A DNA stretch of 64,000 nucleotides from Zygnema circumcarinatum (taxonomy: Eukaryota; Streptophyta; Zygnematophyceae; Zygnematales; Zygnemataceae), in assembly GCA_037447605.1 (NCBI GenBank), contig CM074805.1:1259446-1323445 (forward strand). The letters are read 5' to 3'. Position numbers and translations under genes: made by a program. Of the stretch, positions 11,873 through 24,000 are shown piece by piece (position 1 is the stretch's first letter; each line of letters starts with the position of its first letter). A model generated the notes under the pieces. That model searched no databases and was not told the origin of the DNA. It saw only the letters and a program-made list of their open reading frames with translations.

Positions 11873-14800
11873 TTATGCCAGACTTTTTTCTGGCCGTTTT
11901 AGATACTTCAATCTAGGGCCCGCTTCTGTGAGAATATCAGTCAGCTCTTGTATCCTAACCGAAGTGGTCGACTTATCGCGGGCGCATGTGATGCAGTCCG
12001 CCTGCTTCAAGCATGCATGCTTGGTCAGCTTGGCAAACCCTTTCTCTGTCATGCAGTTATCGGTATACTCCGTCCTCTTCAAGTGCAGGTTTTCCCACTC
12101 CAAGTACTCAAGGCCCGAGTGCAGGGCGATGTGGCGGTAAGCATCGTTGTAGAACTTGTAGGGAAAGAGAACCAGTACAGCGCTGCCACGTGGCATGAAG
12201 ACGATGTTGCTCAGAGTGGGACTATAGAAGGCGATAAACAAAGCTGTCCGCTGCACACAACAAACGGAGGATTCTCATGAGTCGCTGGTTGACGAGTTTG
12301 AAGAGAGCATGAAGATAGACATGTCTAAAGACATGTCGATCACTTCACGATGAGGTTAGTTAAACAAGAAAGAAAACCATTGTTTCCAATAACTTCATCC
12401 TGACAAAAAAAACTCGTCCTGATGCAGGTAGAGCATCATCGATGACGCATCATCGCATGCCGATGTATAGCATGGGAATTTGCCCCCCTGTTTCTGCCCT
12501 GCTTTGGACCCCAGGCATCGTATTCTTTCTCACCTGCATCACGCTGATCTGCTCAGCAAGAGTCATTTTCGCCAAATGAGCGAGAACAACTTTCATATCC
12601 GGAAACAATCTCTCGATGCTTCTCACAACTTCCTTCGTGTTCGACATTCCCTGATTTCCTTCATACACTGTGATCTGACTCGCAGTCCCCCCCATCCCCT
12701 TATCTAAAGAGACTCCCTCCCCCAACTCATCAAAGTCCGCCCCCTGCAAATCGAACCCTTTCGATCCCCCTCCACTTTTTTTCGCCGCCGACTTTCTCGC
12801 CATCGCCTTCAGAGCCGCCCTCTGCCCTCGCAGTCGGAGAAGGTCCGCACTTTGACTCGTAAATCTCGCATTCAAAAAGAATGCTGCATTTTGGAAGCAG
12901 ATGGGTTTCCCTGTGAACTGCCCCCCCTTAGCAGAAGTGCTTGAGCCCAAAAGGAGACGGCCCATGGATTTCACCCACTCCGACTGCACCGTTCGATCTC
13001 TTGGAAAGAAAAGGGTGAAGTTGTGATCCTTGCTTGCTACTGAAGGGGAGTTTCTTTCTGGGGTCAAATGTCTTGCTGTCTCAGTAAATCCTACAACATT
13101 GATTCCAAACCGAACATCGGAACTTTCTGCTCCTCTCGGTATGACTCCCATTGGCAACGAATCGGGACTGCGAAGGTGCTGAGTTTTTCCAATCCCAGTG
13201 CTGTTATCTATGTATTTCGCTAAATCTGACCTTCCGATAAACCTCCCATACACTGCAGCTCCTCTATGACTTAAAAAGCTAAGGTCTCCAGAATCAGAAC
13301 TTGGCGGTTCTACAAGTTTTGCAGCAGGATAAAAATTGCAGACATCTTTGGAGAGGTCAACTTTTGATAAATCTCGATTCAGACCCGGTGATCTTGCCAT
13401 TTGAGATGGACTCGATTTCTGCTCAGCAAACGCTTTCAAGTCTTTAGACTCGTTTCCTCCCGGGAAATCACGAGCAAACCATACACCTGTGTTCAGACTG
13501 TGAAGGTTCGATTTTCCCTTCAAGTAAAGGTAGCAAACGTCCTGCAACAAGAGCATGCAGCCAAAGTCCGATCGCTGTTGCAGAAGGTACACCCCCGGCT
13601 CTGATGAATACTTTTGAACCACCCAAGTGGAGTTTAATTCCTGAAGAAACTCAGCATTGGACGAGGTCCACTCATGGATGGGTGTAGATGAGCCGCTTCT
13701 TAGAGCAGCATCATGTGCAGAAGTCGAGTTCAAAAACAGCCCTTTTGCCGAACTGTTAAAATTAGAATTTCCAAGAATGCTTGCCGAGGAAACGGATTTG
13801 ACTTTATTGGAGTGACTCCACAGAACGGATTTTTTGGTCAAAGGCTTGACCAAGGAGTCTTTCAGACTAGCAGATCGGGACGAATTCTTTAAACCCCATT
13901 TGCTGCCCTTTGCAGATACCATCACGTTGGGCAGTCCCCATTTCGAATCCGCCGTTGTAGCCAATAGCTTCGCAAACTTCGCCTGCGCTTTCTTTACAGG
14001 AGCAAAAAATCTCGCCAATGCCCATTCTTCCCTTGTGTCCGACGGGTTAAAACGGGGCAGACTTCGCTCTGTCTGAGAGTGGGAGCCCCATCGTTTAATT
14101 TGTGAAGCCCCTCTGCATTCAATCCATGTTCCAACCCCCACATGTTTTCTACACAAAGTCAGTTGGCTTATAGCATCTATGAGGCAAATGACGATACATG
14201 CGAAAGTGTAAGGATTTAAACAAGCACAAGAACTAGAATAGTCGAAAAGACTTGATTTTGTGTCGACTCAAAAGTCGAAAGTTTTCCGATTGATAAGAAG
14301 GAATGCCTCACAGAAGGAGTTGTCGACTGCCCAAGTCATGATTCCCCATCGTTGGTGTCCCTATCCCAGAGCCAAAAACGGCCTCCAAAAAGAGAACTGT
14401 GCATACTCCATTGAGTGTCGCAATAGCTGTTGTTGTGTACATGCAAACCCACCAAAGCAGGTAGCCAAGGGATCGTAAGCTCACACAACACAGCTTAGTT
14501 AGTCTTCTATTAACTCATTTTTTATGATAGACTATAAAGGAGGAGGAGAGTGCGCAAACTCTGAAAGGAAAATCAAATAGGGACATTGCAGGCAGAAATC
14601 AGCCCCATCGAGCAGTCGCAATTTTCACGAGCATCAGAGGAGGATCAGCATTTCAAAAACAAAATGAAAACGAGGAGGAGGCAGAGAGAGATGGTCTCAC
14701 CCGCAACAAATGCGAGACAGGCCCCATATCGAGACAAGCGAAGTCGGTAGAGCATGTGTCGGACAAGCGGATTCTTCCATATTCTGTGATGGAAAATTTC

Positions 14801-14977
14801 CTTTAGAGGCTCAGGCCCATTTATGTCATCGGAGGGAGGGCCGGGAGTGGCTCCCTTTGCTCCAAACTGCCACCTCACTCCCACCTGTGGACTGACAGGT
14901 GCCTTCTTCCTCGACCCCTTTAGGGAGGTTGTACGGGAGTCAGAAAGGAAGGGGCGGGGGTCGGAGGCTTGGGACAT
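11873..14977 (-). CDS. GT61 (DUF563)-like glycosyltransferase, type II membrane protein, 794 aa
   Basis: Four exons on the minus strand: 14977-14701, 14426-14312, 14148-12534 and 12250-11873, with matching phases and a TAA stop at 11875-11873. A basic cytosolic N-terminus leads to one signal-anchor span created across the first splice (CLAFVAG joined to AIATLNGVCTVLFLEAVFG, about residues 86-112). This implies a Golgi lumenal enzyme. The C-terminal part has the GT61 layout: TLAEQISVMQRTALFIAF, then SPTLSNIVFMPRGSAVL and LFPYKFYNDAYRHIA. GT61 members transfer xylose, arabinose or GlcNAc onto glycans or glycoproteins. The donor cannot be read from sequence. Oddities are a very long third exon with Ser/Lys-rich inserts (two DSKWG/GSKWG repeats near its start) and FYSPTLSN in place of the usual HGAGLTN. 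Family assignment rests on this C-terminal block. Confidence 0.72.
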
Positions 14978-17600
14978 TATGACCGCAGGTTTTAGCAAGA
15001 GAGTACGTTATTTTCGCTGGAAGAAGATGGGCATAGGAGCAAACATGGCTCACATTCCTGAAGGAGCTGAAAACTGCTTTGAAGGCTTTTGGTTAATAGT
15101 TACTGGTGAGTGTCACGTGCCCTGCTTCTCATTGTGTGAAGTTTCACGATCACCGTTTTAACTCGTGTAGTTCGCTGCAGATTATGTTCTCCGTAGGAAG
15201 TGATTGGACACGAGGGAAAGAGACTTCATACAGCGCCTCACTGGGTACAGGCACGTGCCAATAAGCCAGCTCCGCTTTGTGAGGAATTTGAACGAGAAGC
15301 AGTAGAATAAAGGAGACCGAGATGCTCTCTGCATGCACCATCAACCACCGGATATCAAAAAGTAGAGGCAAGTTAGTTTACAGCAGATTCACCAGCAGTG
15401 CATGTACTCCAGAGTGTACCCAAAGGTTGCTTCGCAGACAAATGAATTCTAGCTTCCCAGATCAATGCTTCAATTGCTTGCCACCAAGCCAATCATCACT
15501 AAAGCCTTTGTTCCAGAGAAGGCGAAAGATTGTTGATGGCATGAAGCGTGAAACACCCCTCTATAGCCAACTTGTAGGCTGCAATGGACACTCCTCTCGA
15601 ACAATGTGCGATCAAGTCTTGCTAAACTGATCACCTATTCCTATATTCCATTCCTAAGTTGACGCTTTTCCACCAGCAATGACTTGGTGAAAAGTAAATC
15701 TTTACATCGGGCCGCTATGCATTCGTCTTGAAAGTAGCTAGTGATCATCAAAACAACTCTAACTAGAACTTGAAATGGCCTCACTTGCTGTCCAAAGAGA
15801 GATGAAAGCTTGTGTAGCCTTCTACAGTACATCCAAAACCCTACAAAATGTATGGGGTAATCAACCCTCTCCCCCTCTCCCCCTTCATGATTAACCAATC
15901 ATGCTGATTCACAGTCAGTTCTTACACGGCCATACAGTTCTACTATTGGCAAATAGAACCCAAATGTACGGTCTCCCACAATTTACCGAAGGAGTTCACG
16001 TCCTTTATTTAGAAACCCAAAAAGCCAACGGAGACTTGCTTGCCAGCACCAGCTGTACGAAAAACAAAGAGAGACTACAATTGCTGGGCACAAGTCAGAC
16101 TTAGGAGAAAGAAGCTGGCTGGCTGGTCTCACCGCTGTAGCCCTTTCTTAGCACTAACTTCAGGCGAGAACCCCAATTAACCCTTATTTTTCGCTACACT
16201 GGTGTGACAAAAACAAATGGCTATGTTTAAGAGCCACGCAAAGAAGCACTGAGATGTTTGGAAATTTCAACGGTCATACATTGGAACTCGAGTTCATCAA
16301 CAAATTATCCTCGAAAAGTCTCTGGACTCCATCGGGCTCTTTCCAAACCCCACAATCTCTCCACCCCCACCGTTTCTTCACAAGCCTAGCTAAATGATTG
16401 CTACGATAAACGACTTCACAATTCACCTTTCCACTAACTGAATGATTTGATCTAACTTTGGTAGATCGGCAGTCAGTCGAAGATTCCATCAAGAAAGCAA
16501 GAATTTTGCAGCTTTCTTGACTCTATTTTAAACAGTTGGAACATCTTCCTTGCCATTACTATAATCAGCACGCATCTCCATGCAGAATTGGTAGACCTGG
16601 AACCTGTTCTGGCCTGTGCTGGCTAGCATCAAGCAATCCATTACAAGGAAGTTATTGATGCCAAGGAAGATGTGATATCTTAACTTTATAACTAGCAAAA
16701 AACGCAGTGATGAAGCAAGTGGAAGAAAACAATGGGGAAGGAAGTGAAAGCCGCAGAGCACTGCACAGCCAGTATAACCAAAACCGGAAGCTTTGCATAA
16801 CCGCACAGAAAAAGTAATAATATAGGCGACATTGACAGACACATACAATTCGACTACTTAAAAATGACCATGCAGAGCGCATTCTCCACTGATCTTCCTG
16901 TGCCACTTCGCTGGATCGTTTAGAAATGACGCAAAATGCTGGGAGATCAGCAGAAGCGAGAGCATGTGCTCAAGCGGTTGGGTAGTGCATCCCAAGCAAT
17001 CCTCTCTCCTCTCTTTCCCACACCCTCTGACATCACGTTTTATGCCTTCTCCCTTTCTACCTCACTTCGCCTTTCTGGCTGTTCCCCTCCATTGTTTTTC
17101 CCTGCAGTCCCTTCCCTGTTTCTAGAGAAACAAAGCTAGTGAAAGCTCCAGCATTAGATGATGACGAGCTCCGTGGCCCATCGACTACCTGAACAGCCAT
17201 CTGCACGTTATACAAGCATATCCGCAACTCGTCAACGCTAACGCAACCTTCTCGTTATGCAATCCCTTCCGCTCAGACTATGCCGTCTGGCGCTAGTTCA
17301 TCACCCCGCGCTGTTGCCTCTGAAATCCAGGACACTGAAACCTAATAGGATCAGAATCCAGTGCCTTCACCCGTCCGCGTAAGTCTCGCTGGAGGAGCAG
17401 ACGATGCCAGAAGCTCGCTCTCACCTTTTCATATTCTCCCAGATCGTGACCTGAAGCGAGATCAAGCAGCCTGCTCCCTGCCTCGCATGCTCTGCTCCCT
17501 CTCCCTTCTCCTCTCGCCCCCTCGCCTCTCTCCCGCAATCCCCTCCCACTGCAATGGCCTCCACTTCCTCCCTTTCCCTCTCCACTCCTCTTCCACTCCC
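14978..17600. other. Gene-poor region upstream of the GT61-like gene
   Basis: Moderately AT-rich sequence holding the GT61-like promoter and perhaps 5' UTR. A minus-strand reading at about 15345-15153 gives a short hydrophobic start (VSFILLLLVQIP) followed by a non-repetitive tail. It could be a small secreted peptide or an orphan exon, but nothing confirms it. C/T-rich tracts appear at 16980-17120 and 17480-17615. No family match elsewhere. Confidence 0.45.
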
Positions 17601-20600
17601 TCTCCTCCCCCCACTCATGAGTGACCGCCCGGAGCTACGGACATGACCGACGGTCCCCATCGTAGGGCAGGCACTGGGCCGTACACCTGTACGGCCCATC
17701 TGGACTGTAGCGCGCGCCCGTGCGGGGAATTGGGGGCTCGGCGCCAGACAGTGACTGACTGACTGACTGACCGTACGATCTCGTACATATCGTACGCTAT
17801 GAGTACGGCGCCCTGAAGCCGGAGGGACCCGCACGGCCGAGCAATTGGGTTGGGGGCACGTGCCCCCTCCCCCCCGACCCCTGCCCCGGGGCACGTGACC
17901 CCCCTGTCCCCCGAGGAGGGGGGTCATGCCCCTTTTTCGTGCCCCGTGACGTGACTACATTAGGTAATTCTAACTCTTACCTCTCCCAACTCCGGCCCCT
18001 CTTCTCTCTTGTCTGCCTTCCGCCTCTCACCCTAATTTGCCCCCAGCTTTACCCGATGTGATTGTAATTTCTTTGTACTTCAACATAAATTGCACATTCT
18101 ATTTTCTAAATGTGCAAAGAATGCACAAACCCCAAAACCATCAAAGAAATGATGGAAAGATTCGAACCAGAATAACATTCAGTTAAATTGACCAAGGACT
18201 TTCCATTTCTGCCTTCAGAAAACAAAACTCATTGCGGAAATCGATCTTCCACTTTCGCCCCCCCCCCAAGATCCCCCCATTACTGACAGAAACACCGCCA
18301 ATGCTACGACGACATGTGGCAACCCCAGCTGCTACTGCTACTGCTGCTGCTACTGCTGCTGCTACTGATGTTGTTGTTGCTACAGCAAACCCAAAATCTT
18401 AAAGTTCTTTCAAACTCTGGAAGCAAAACAACAGAAAAAACCACGACGAACCAACCGGTTTCTACAAGTAATCTGATGCTCTAAAACATGCTTCCGTATC
18501 CCACTGCTTTCGACTAGGACTAATGAAAGAAGGAGATATGATGCGGCAGTCCTTCCAATGGTTGGCGATGGATACCGAACCAAACGCTGCTCCGCCCGCA
18601 CTGGGCAAGCGTCACGTGACAGGGGACCCGGGGGGGCCACGAAAGGTATGTGAGAAAAAGCGTGGGCATGAGCGGTCGCCGATTGGCGTTCTATGTGCCT
18701 CCGACAGAAGATGGCCGTCCGACCGTCCGATGGGCCGCCTTGTACGGCGCGTCGACGGCCCGATCGTAGGGCCCTCACCGCCGCCTTGGGGTACACGTGG
18801 CGCGACTCCCCCCCTCCCCCCTGAGGGCGACCTTCAAACGCTGAGGGCCAGAGCCGCGGAGGGAGCCCTTCCATGCCCAGCCATGCCACATGATGGTATG
18901 GCGCAATGGGACGTGACGTGACATGACATGACATGACGTGACATGACGTGACATGACGTGACGTGACGTGGGGTTCGTCATGCCCGAGACTTGAGTCGTA
19001 TCGCGCGTGCAATGCACTGACAAGTTTTGTTGGAAGGTATGCCGATGCATGCGTGCATGCATGGGATGTGAGATGGGCAGGTTTCGGAAAAGCCAGCCGC
19101 TTGACTATCTATCGGCTGTATTCTTGCACGCGCAGAATAAACTTTTTCGTTGGCCGTACGGCAAGGCAGGGCTGTGGGTGGAAAGGGCGGTGAGGAAAGG
19201 TGTTTCGTGGTGTGGACTTAAACAAGAAAGACTCGCGTCAAAAGACTACAGCGAGGGAAAAAGTTACGTCCTCCTCATGCTGCCTCTGTGCAGTGGCCTT
19301 TCCCATCTTCAATGCCATTTCACTTTCACTACAAATCGCAAAGGTAAAAAGTAAAATTGGGGGGGCAGGGGACCTAGGGCTTCAGTACGGCCGTGCTCCA
19401 CTGATGGTTCAGTTCAGTTCAGTTCCTTTCAGCTCAGTTCAGTCCAGTTCCGTATCCAATGGCTGCTCAGTATCTCGGTAGCAAACGTGGCCAGTTGCCA
19501 TTGGCCCACGGTAGGTATATAAATACCATACATACATACATACATGCGAATCCCCCTCACATACATACATAAAGGATGTGGCATTGATCTCACGATGGCG
19601 ATGATGCCATCAAATGGACATAGACAAAATCAGCATGGGGAACCACGAGGAACTGGCCGCAAACGACCCAAAGATAACCGAAACAACGGTGCAGCAAGTT
19701 GGCAGCCGCCCGCCCGCCCGCCCGCCCGCCCCGGCTGCTCACCGCCCCGGCCGGTCAACCAGAGCCGCGGACCCTTTGACCGGGCCACATCCATCCCACG
19801 CGGTTTTAGCGACCCCAGAGCCAATGGAACCCCACCACGTGGCACACGAGTGGCCTTCCACGTACGGTCCGCTGTGCATCTAAACACCATAGATCGCAGT
19901 GCCAGCACGAAGGCAGTACGGACAGCCACGATTTCTCGCCGATTGTCCGTACAGGGCCTGGTGCGGGCGGACGGCACAGCGCGCCGCGCCAGAGCGCTCG
20001 GAGTAGGGTTGCGGGCATGAGGGCATGAGGGCATGGGGGCACGGCCATGCCCGCGCGGGAGGGGGGGGGGGGCGGGCATGCCCCCATTTTCGACCGTCCG
20101 TGCCCGGGGCACGCCTCGTCCGAGGACGCCCATTCGTAAAACTCCACTTCTATGCTCCCGTCCTCCCACATTCGCTGTTCAACGCCTGACTGGGCACATG
20201 TGGCCAGCCGCACTTCGGGCTCCGGATTTGGGAGTTAGTGCCGGTGCCCTTTGGTGAGCAGCCTAAGTACGGCATGTACGGATATGCGTACGGCGAGCGT
20301 CCCTTCCGTACGGTCTCGTAACCCTACAAGTCCGTAGGAGATACCCCGTACGGCGGATGACTGGACGGCTCGTTCGCTCGTGTGGAAGGGCGGGCGGCTG
20401 GAGGGGACCCGGAGGGGAGGGAGGCGGCTGGCGAGGACTGGGGGCACGGGGGCACGGGGGCACGGGCATGCCCGGGGCACGCGACCAGCCGTGCCCGGGG
20501 CACGGAAAATCCGTGCCCCTCGACCATGCCGCCTACGTCAGCGTACCACGTCACTCCCAAGGCCGGAACGGGGTCGTCTGACATGGAACTCACATGTGGA

Positions 20601-21028
20601 GGCACACAGTCCGTACTGTTCGTACCATTCACACTTGCCGTACTGTTGTTCGTACTTTGCACATGTCTCTCCGTACTGTAATTGGCCTGATTTTAACTGT
20701 TCTTCGTGGTCACGTCAAGGGCACGAGAAGGGGCACGTGCCCCGGGCATGCCCGGCGTGCCCCGGGTCACGAATGGGGCCGGGACCGTCCGTGCCCCCAC
20801 CCCTGCTGCTGCTTTTACTGCGGAGGCTTGGCTGGCTGCAAACAAGTATCTGGCAGGATATGGATATGGCGCGGCCGCGGGAGGCAGCGGAGCTGCACGT
20901 CTGGATCGCTTTGCCGCCCTCTGTATTCCCTGTCTCGCGCTCCCTTGCTGTCTCGCGCTCGCTGCACTGCTGCAGCTCATCCGGACCTGTAGGGGCGCTG
21001 CGCGCGGAACAGGAGGAAAGCAGGCATC
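17600..21028. repeat. GC-rich repetitive island (CGTACG, GGGCATGCCC, GGGGCACG words, TGACG/TGACA array)
   Basis: No exon is supported. The stretch is packed with iterated words. GTAC-centred palindromes lie at 17673, 17771, 19156 and 20268-20350. GGGCAC/GTGCCC and GGCATGCCC blocks lie at 17850-17930, 20020-20110, 20440-20520 and 20725-20800. A pentanucleotide array of ACGTG/ACATG lies at 18908-18972. Shorter arrays are GACT at 17746-17770, CTGCTA at 18325-18385, TTCAG at 19408-19450 and CATA at 19527-19570. Long open frames here are a by-product of high GC. Confidence 0.65.
19579..19609 (-). repeat. Dispersed 29-bp sequence, copy 2 (inverted)
   Basis: Reverse-complement copy, reading GTGGCATTGATCTCACGATG on the plus strand, with an extra GAT triplet before the final GCCA. 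Confidence 0.85.
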
Positions 21029-24000
21029 ATGAACTGCTACAGCTTTGTGCTCCAAACGAGGATTATGACTTCTGACGCCTCAATAGGGAGCAGTTTTCTG
21101 CACAACACTCTGTCGTTAACAGGAAAAGCCGACAGTTGTGCCTCGGCTGAGGAAATCGGGGCAAATGCCGGGCAGATGCCGGAGGAGAACAGTACACGCA
21201 GGGAGGCGAAGTTTCAAACTGCATTGCCTCTACAAGTAATGCCAGCTGCCGAACGCAAGAGACCTCTCTTCTCCTTTGGAGTCATCACAGACGTGCAGTG
21301 AGTTTAGCTGACGCCTCCCTCAGACCATCTCAGTCAGTTATCCATAATATGCTTCGTTTGTTTGAGACCCCAAAGACTTTGCCTGTCTCATTTCACTTCA
21401 AATTTGTCTGATTTTTTGCTACGGAAGCGAAATTCAGGAGGGAAACGCTTCATTTCTTACTTGAAGCAAGCAATTGTGTTGAACGGCTTGATATTTGGAG
21501 TAACAGTGCTCAGTGACGCTTGAAATTTTCGACTGTAGGCGTTTTATGTCATAGACCCATGTCGAGTTTGCCACTTGGAGGCAACTGTGCACAATTGACT
21601 CAAAGAAAATGTTTGGTCTGCTTTTATCGAGCGCATTAGCCATTGTAGAAGCAGCAAGCATTCTTATGCTAGAAAAGTGTGTCCGTGCTTTGTAACATAA
21701 GCCAGTTAAGGAAGACGTTGTTCTACAGCTTTGTGCTCGTAGCAGTACTATTTCTCACGGAAACAAAACGGGGACCTTTCCCCACTTTTTCTTTTTTCAG
21801 TATCTGAAAAGATAGTAGTGCTTCTATGTTAATGGTATTCAAGTCCGTTTACATGCACATTTTTTTTTAGCCCATTTACGATTTACTTTTTGCATTGTGT
21901 AGGGCCGCTTTTCAGAAAGTTTGATAGGCTGAATTTGAACACACTTTTAACTGATAAATGCTTCACGCATTGGAAGGACAGCAGAAGAAGTTGGGACAAA
22001 AATAGCTTCGAGGCAATATTCCATTACTCGCGTCCGATGAATTAGAACTTGACAATTATTCCTGGTACAAAATGTTTATACCAACAATTTTACATCCTTT
22101 TCCACTCGCTGCAAGGTGAATGCGGCCTTAGAATGGCTGTGCACGTCTTGATTTGCCCCAGGCTTTGCTTTTCCTTTCTTCGAGTGGGTCTCCATAATCC
22201 AGAATTTTGCTTATTCATTTTAAGTATGTTATGGCATTGGGCACGTATGGCCGAAGGATGAAATTTCTGGGCAACCTCGGACAGTGTACTGTTCTTTTTG
22301 GCTGTTTCGCTAAGATCTCAGGTCTGTTATGACATGCAGGTATGCAGATATCGATGACGGCTATTCTTTTTCGGGTGTTCCAAGATATTACCGCCATAGC
22401 ATGCAAGGTAAATTAGAGCGCTGAACTTTTCCAATCTCGGCGGTTCAAACACCTATATCGGGAAGTGAAACGTCGACTATTTTTCCTGTATCAATTTTCC
22501 TATCTTTGCTCAATTGGCTCCTCAGTTTGATTTCGCTTTTCTGCCACTTGGAGCTTCTCTTGAACGTCTTGACCTAACAGTGTCTTTATGATTTCAATGT
22601 TGCTGGTCGCTAAGCTTGTTTAAATCTGTATGTTAGCAAGCTCTTGGTGTGTGAAAGTGTGAAGCTTTACAGGAAACACCCTGAGTATATCATGAGGTAT
22701 AGCACACAATACATAAGAAAAGATTAGATTACAACTGTTAAAATTGTGGAAAAGATGCGTTTTTGTCGTTCATCGTCACTATTGAATAGCGACACACTTA
22801 TTTGATCCCTGTCCAGATCAGTCTGCTGACTGTTTCTTTTCTGAAAAGTGACATATAGCCTTGAAAGGTTGTTTTTGACCGAACAGCACATGTGCATTTG
22901 GCAGTGCTGCGCAGGGCCATAGATTCCTGGAACACTGTCGCAGAGCTTTCCTTTGCTATCCATTTTGGGGACATTGTAGACGGGTTCTGCCCGAAGGACC
23001 AATCACGGAGTGCTGTCAAGCGTGTGAGTGCCTTCTCAGCCATCATAAGCAGTGTTAGTTTTTGCTTTTTGCGTACTATCTGGAGGTCGTCCGTGGGCCG
23101 AGCTGGGAGCAGACAATTGATGTTTCTTGATATTTCAATGGTTATAATTCGATGGGTTCCTGGTTTTCCCCTGCATGGATGTTTAACTAGACAATTGCTT
23201 CTTTTATGCAAGCTTGCAGCGGGTAGCTAGCAATCTACCCCTCCTTACCCTTACCGAAAATTCAGATTTTGACAGTTGAAATGGGATTGATGTTCTTGCA
23301 TCGAGCATGTTGTGATGGCAGGTGATTTCTGAATTTCGGAGGCTTAAGAAAGGACCCGTATACCACATGCTAGGTCAGGAAAACCTTTCGTGAAGGAGAC
23401 CACCCTTTTTACTAAAATGACTCGTGGTTGCTGTCCAATGTCTCGGTTCCGTCTTCTTTCTTTTCTTACTGCCTTTAGTTTAGTGCCCAGTCTCTTCGGC
23501 TTCCCTCATTTTCACCATACCACTCTACTACAACTTAATCGTCATTGTGATCTTCGTCTTGGAGAGTTTTGAGGCAGGAGTTTAGGAAACGAGGACTAAC
23601 TAACAAACGTGAAAGGGATTTGTTATGGTATTCAGGGAACCATTGCCTTTATAATTTGCAGCGACAAGAGCTGAATGAACTTCTGGACATTCCTTCGAGT
23701 TCTGACCAACGATCCTTTTACGATTTTTCCCCACATAAGGGCTTTAGGTGAGAAATGCTCCATAACTTCCCAATCTTTATGGATGAACACAATTGGTCGT
23801 CTTACTCTAGGAATTTGTGAAAGTTTTGTCGATATAGATAGAGCAAAGTTGTCTGTACGGTAGGAAAAGAAAATAGATTTTTATGTATTTCCATACGGGA
23901 ATAGAACGGATGGGGAATTGAAGTGCCCGGCGTAGATACGCAGGAAAACAGTGGCATAACATTTTTTTTCTTATGCTGGACTACTTACTAGAAGAAACAG

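Noticed and set aside
15150-15371. Small secreted-peptide-like frame (-)
   Set aside because: Only a hydrophobic start supports it; no homology, splice partner or regulatory evidence.
9060-21028. Autonomous transposon (reverse transcriptase or transposase)
   Set aside because: No catalytic motif of a known transposase or reverse transcriptase was seen in any frame of the islands.
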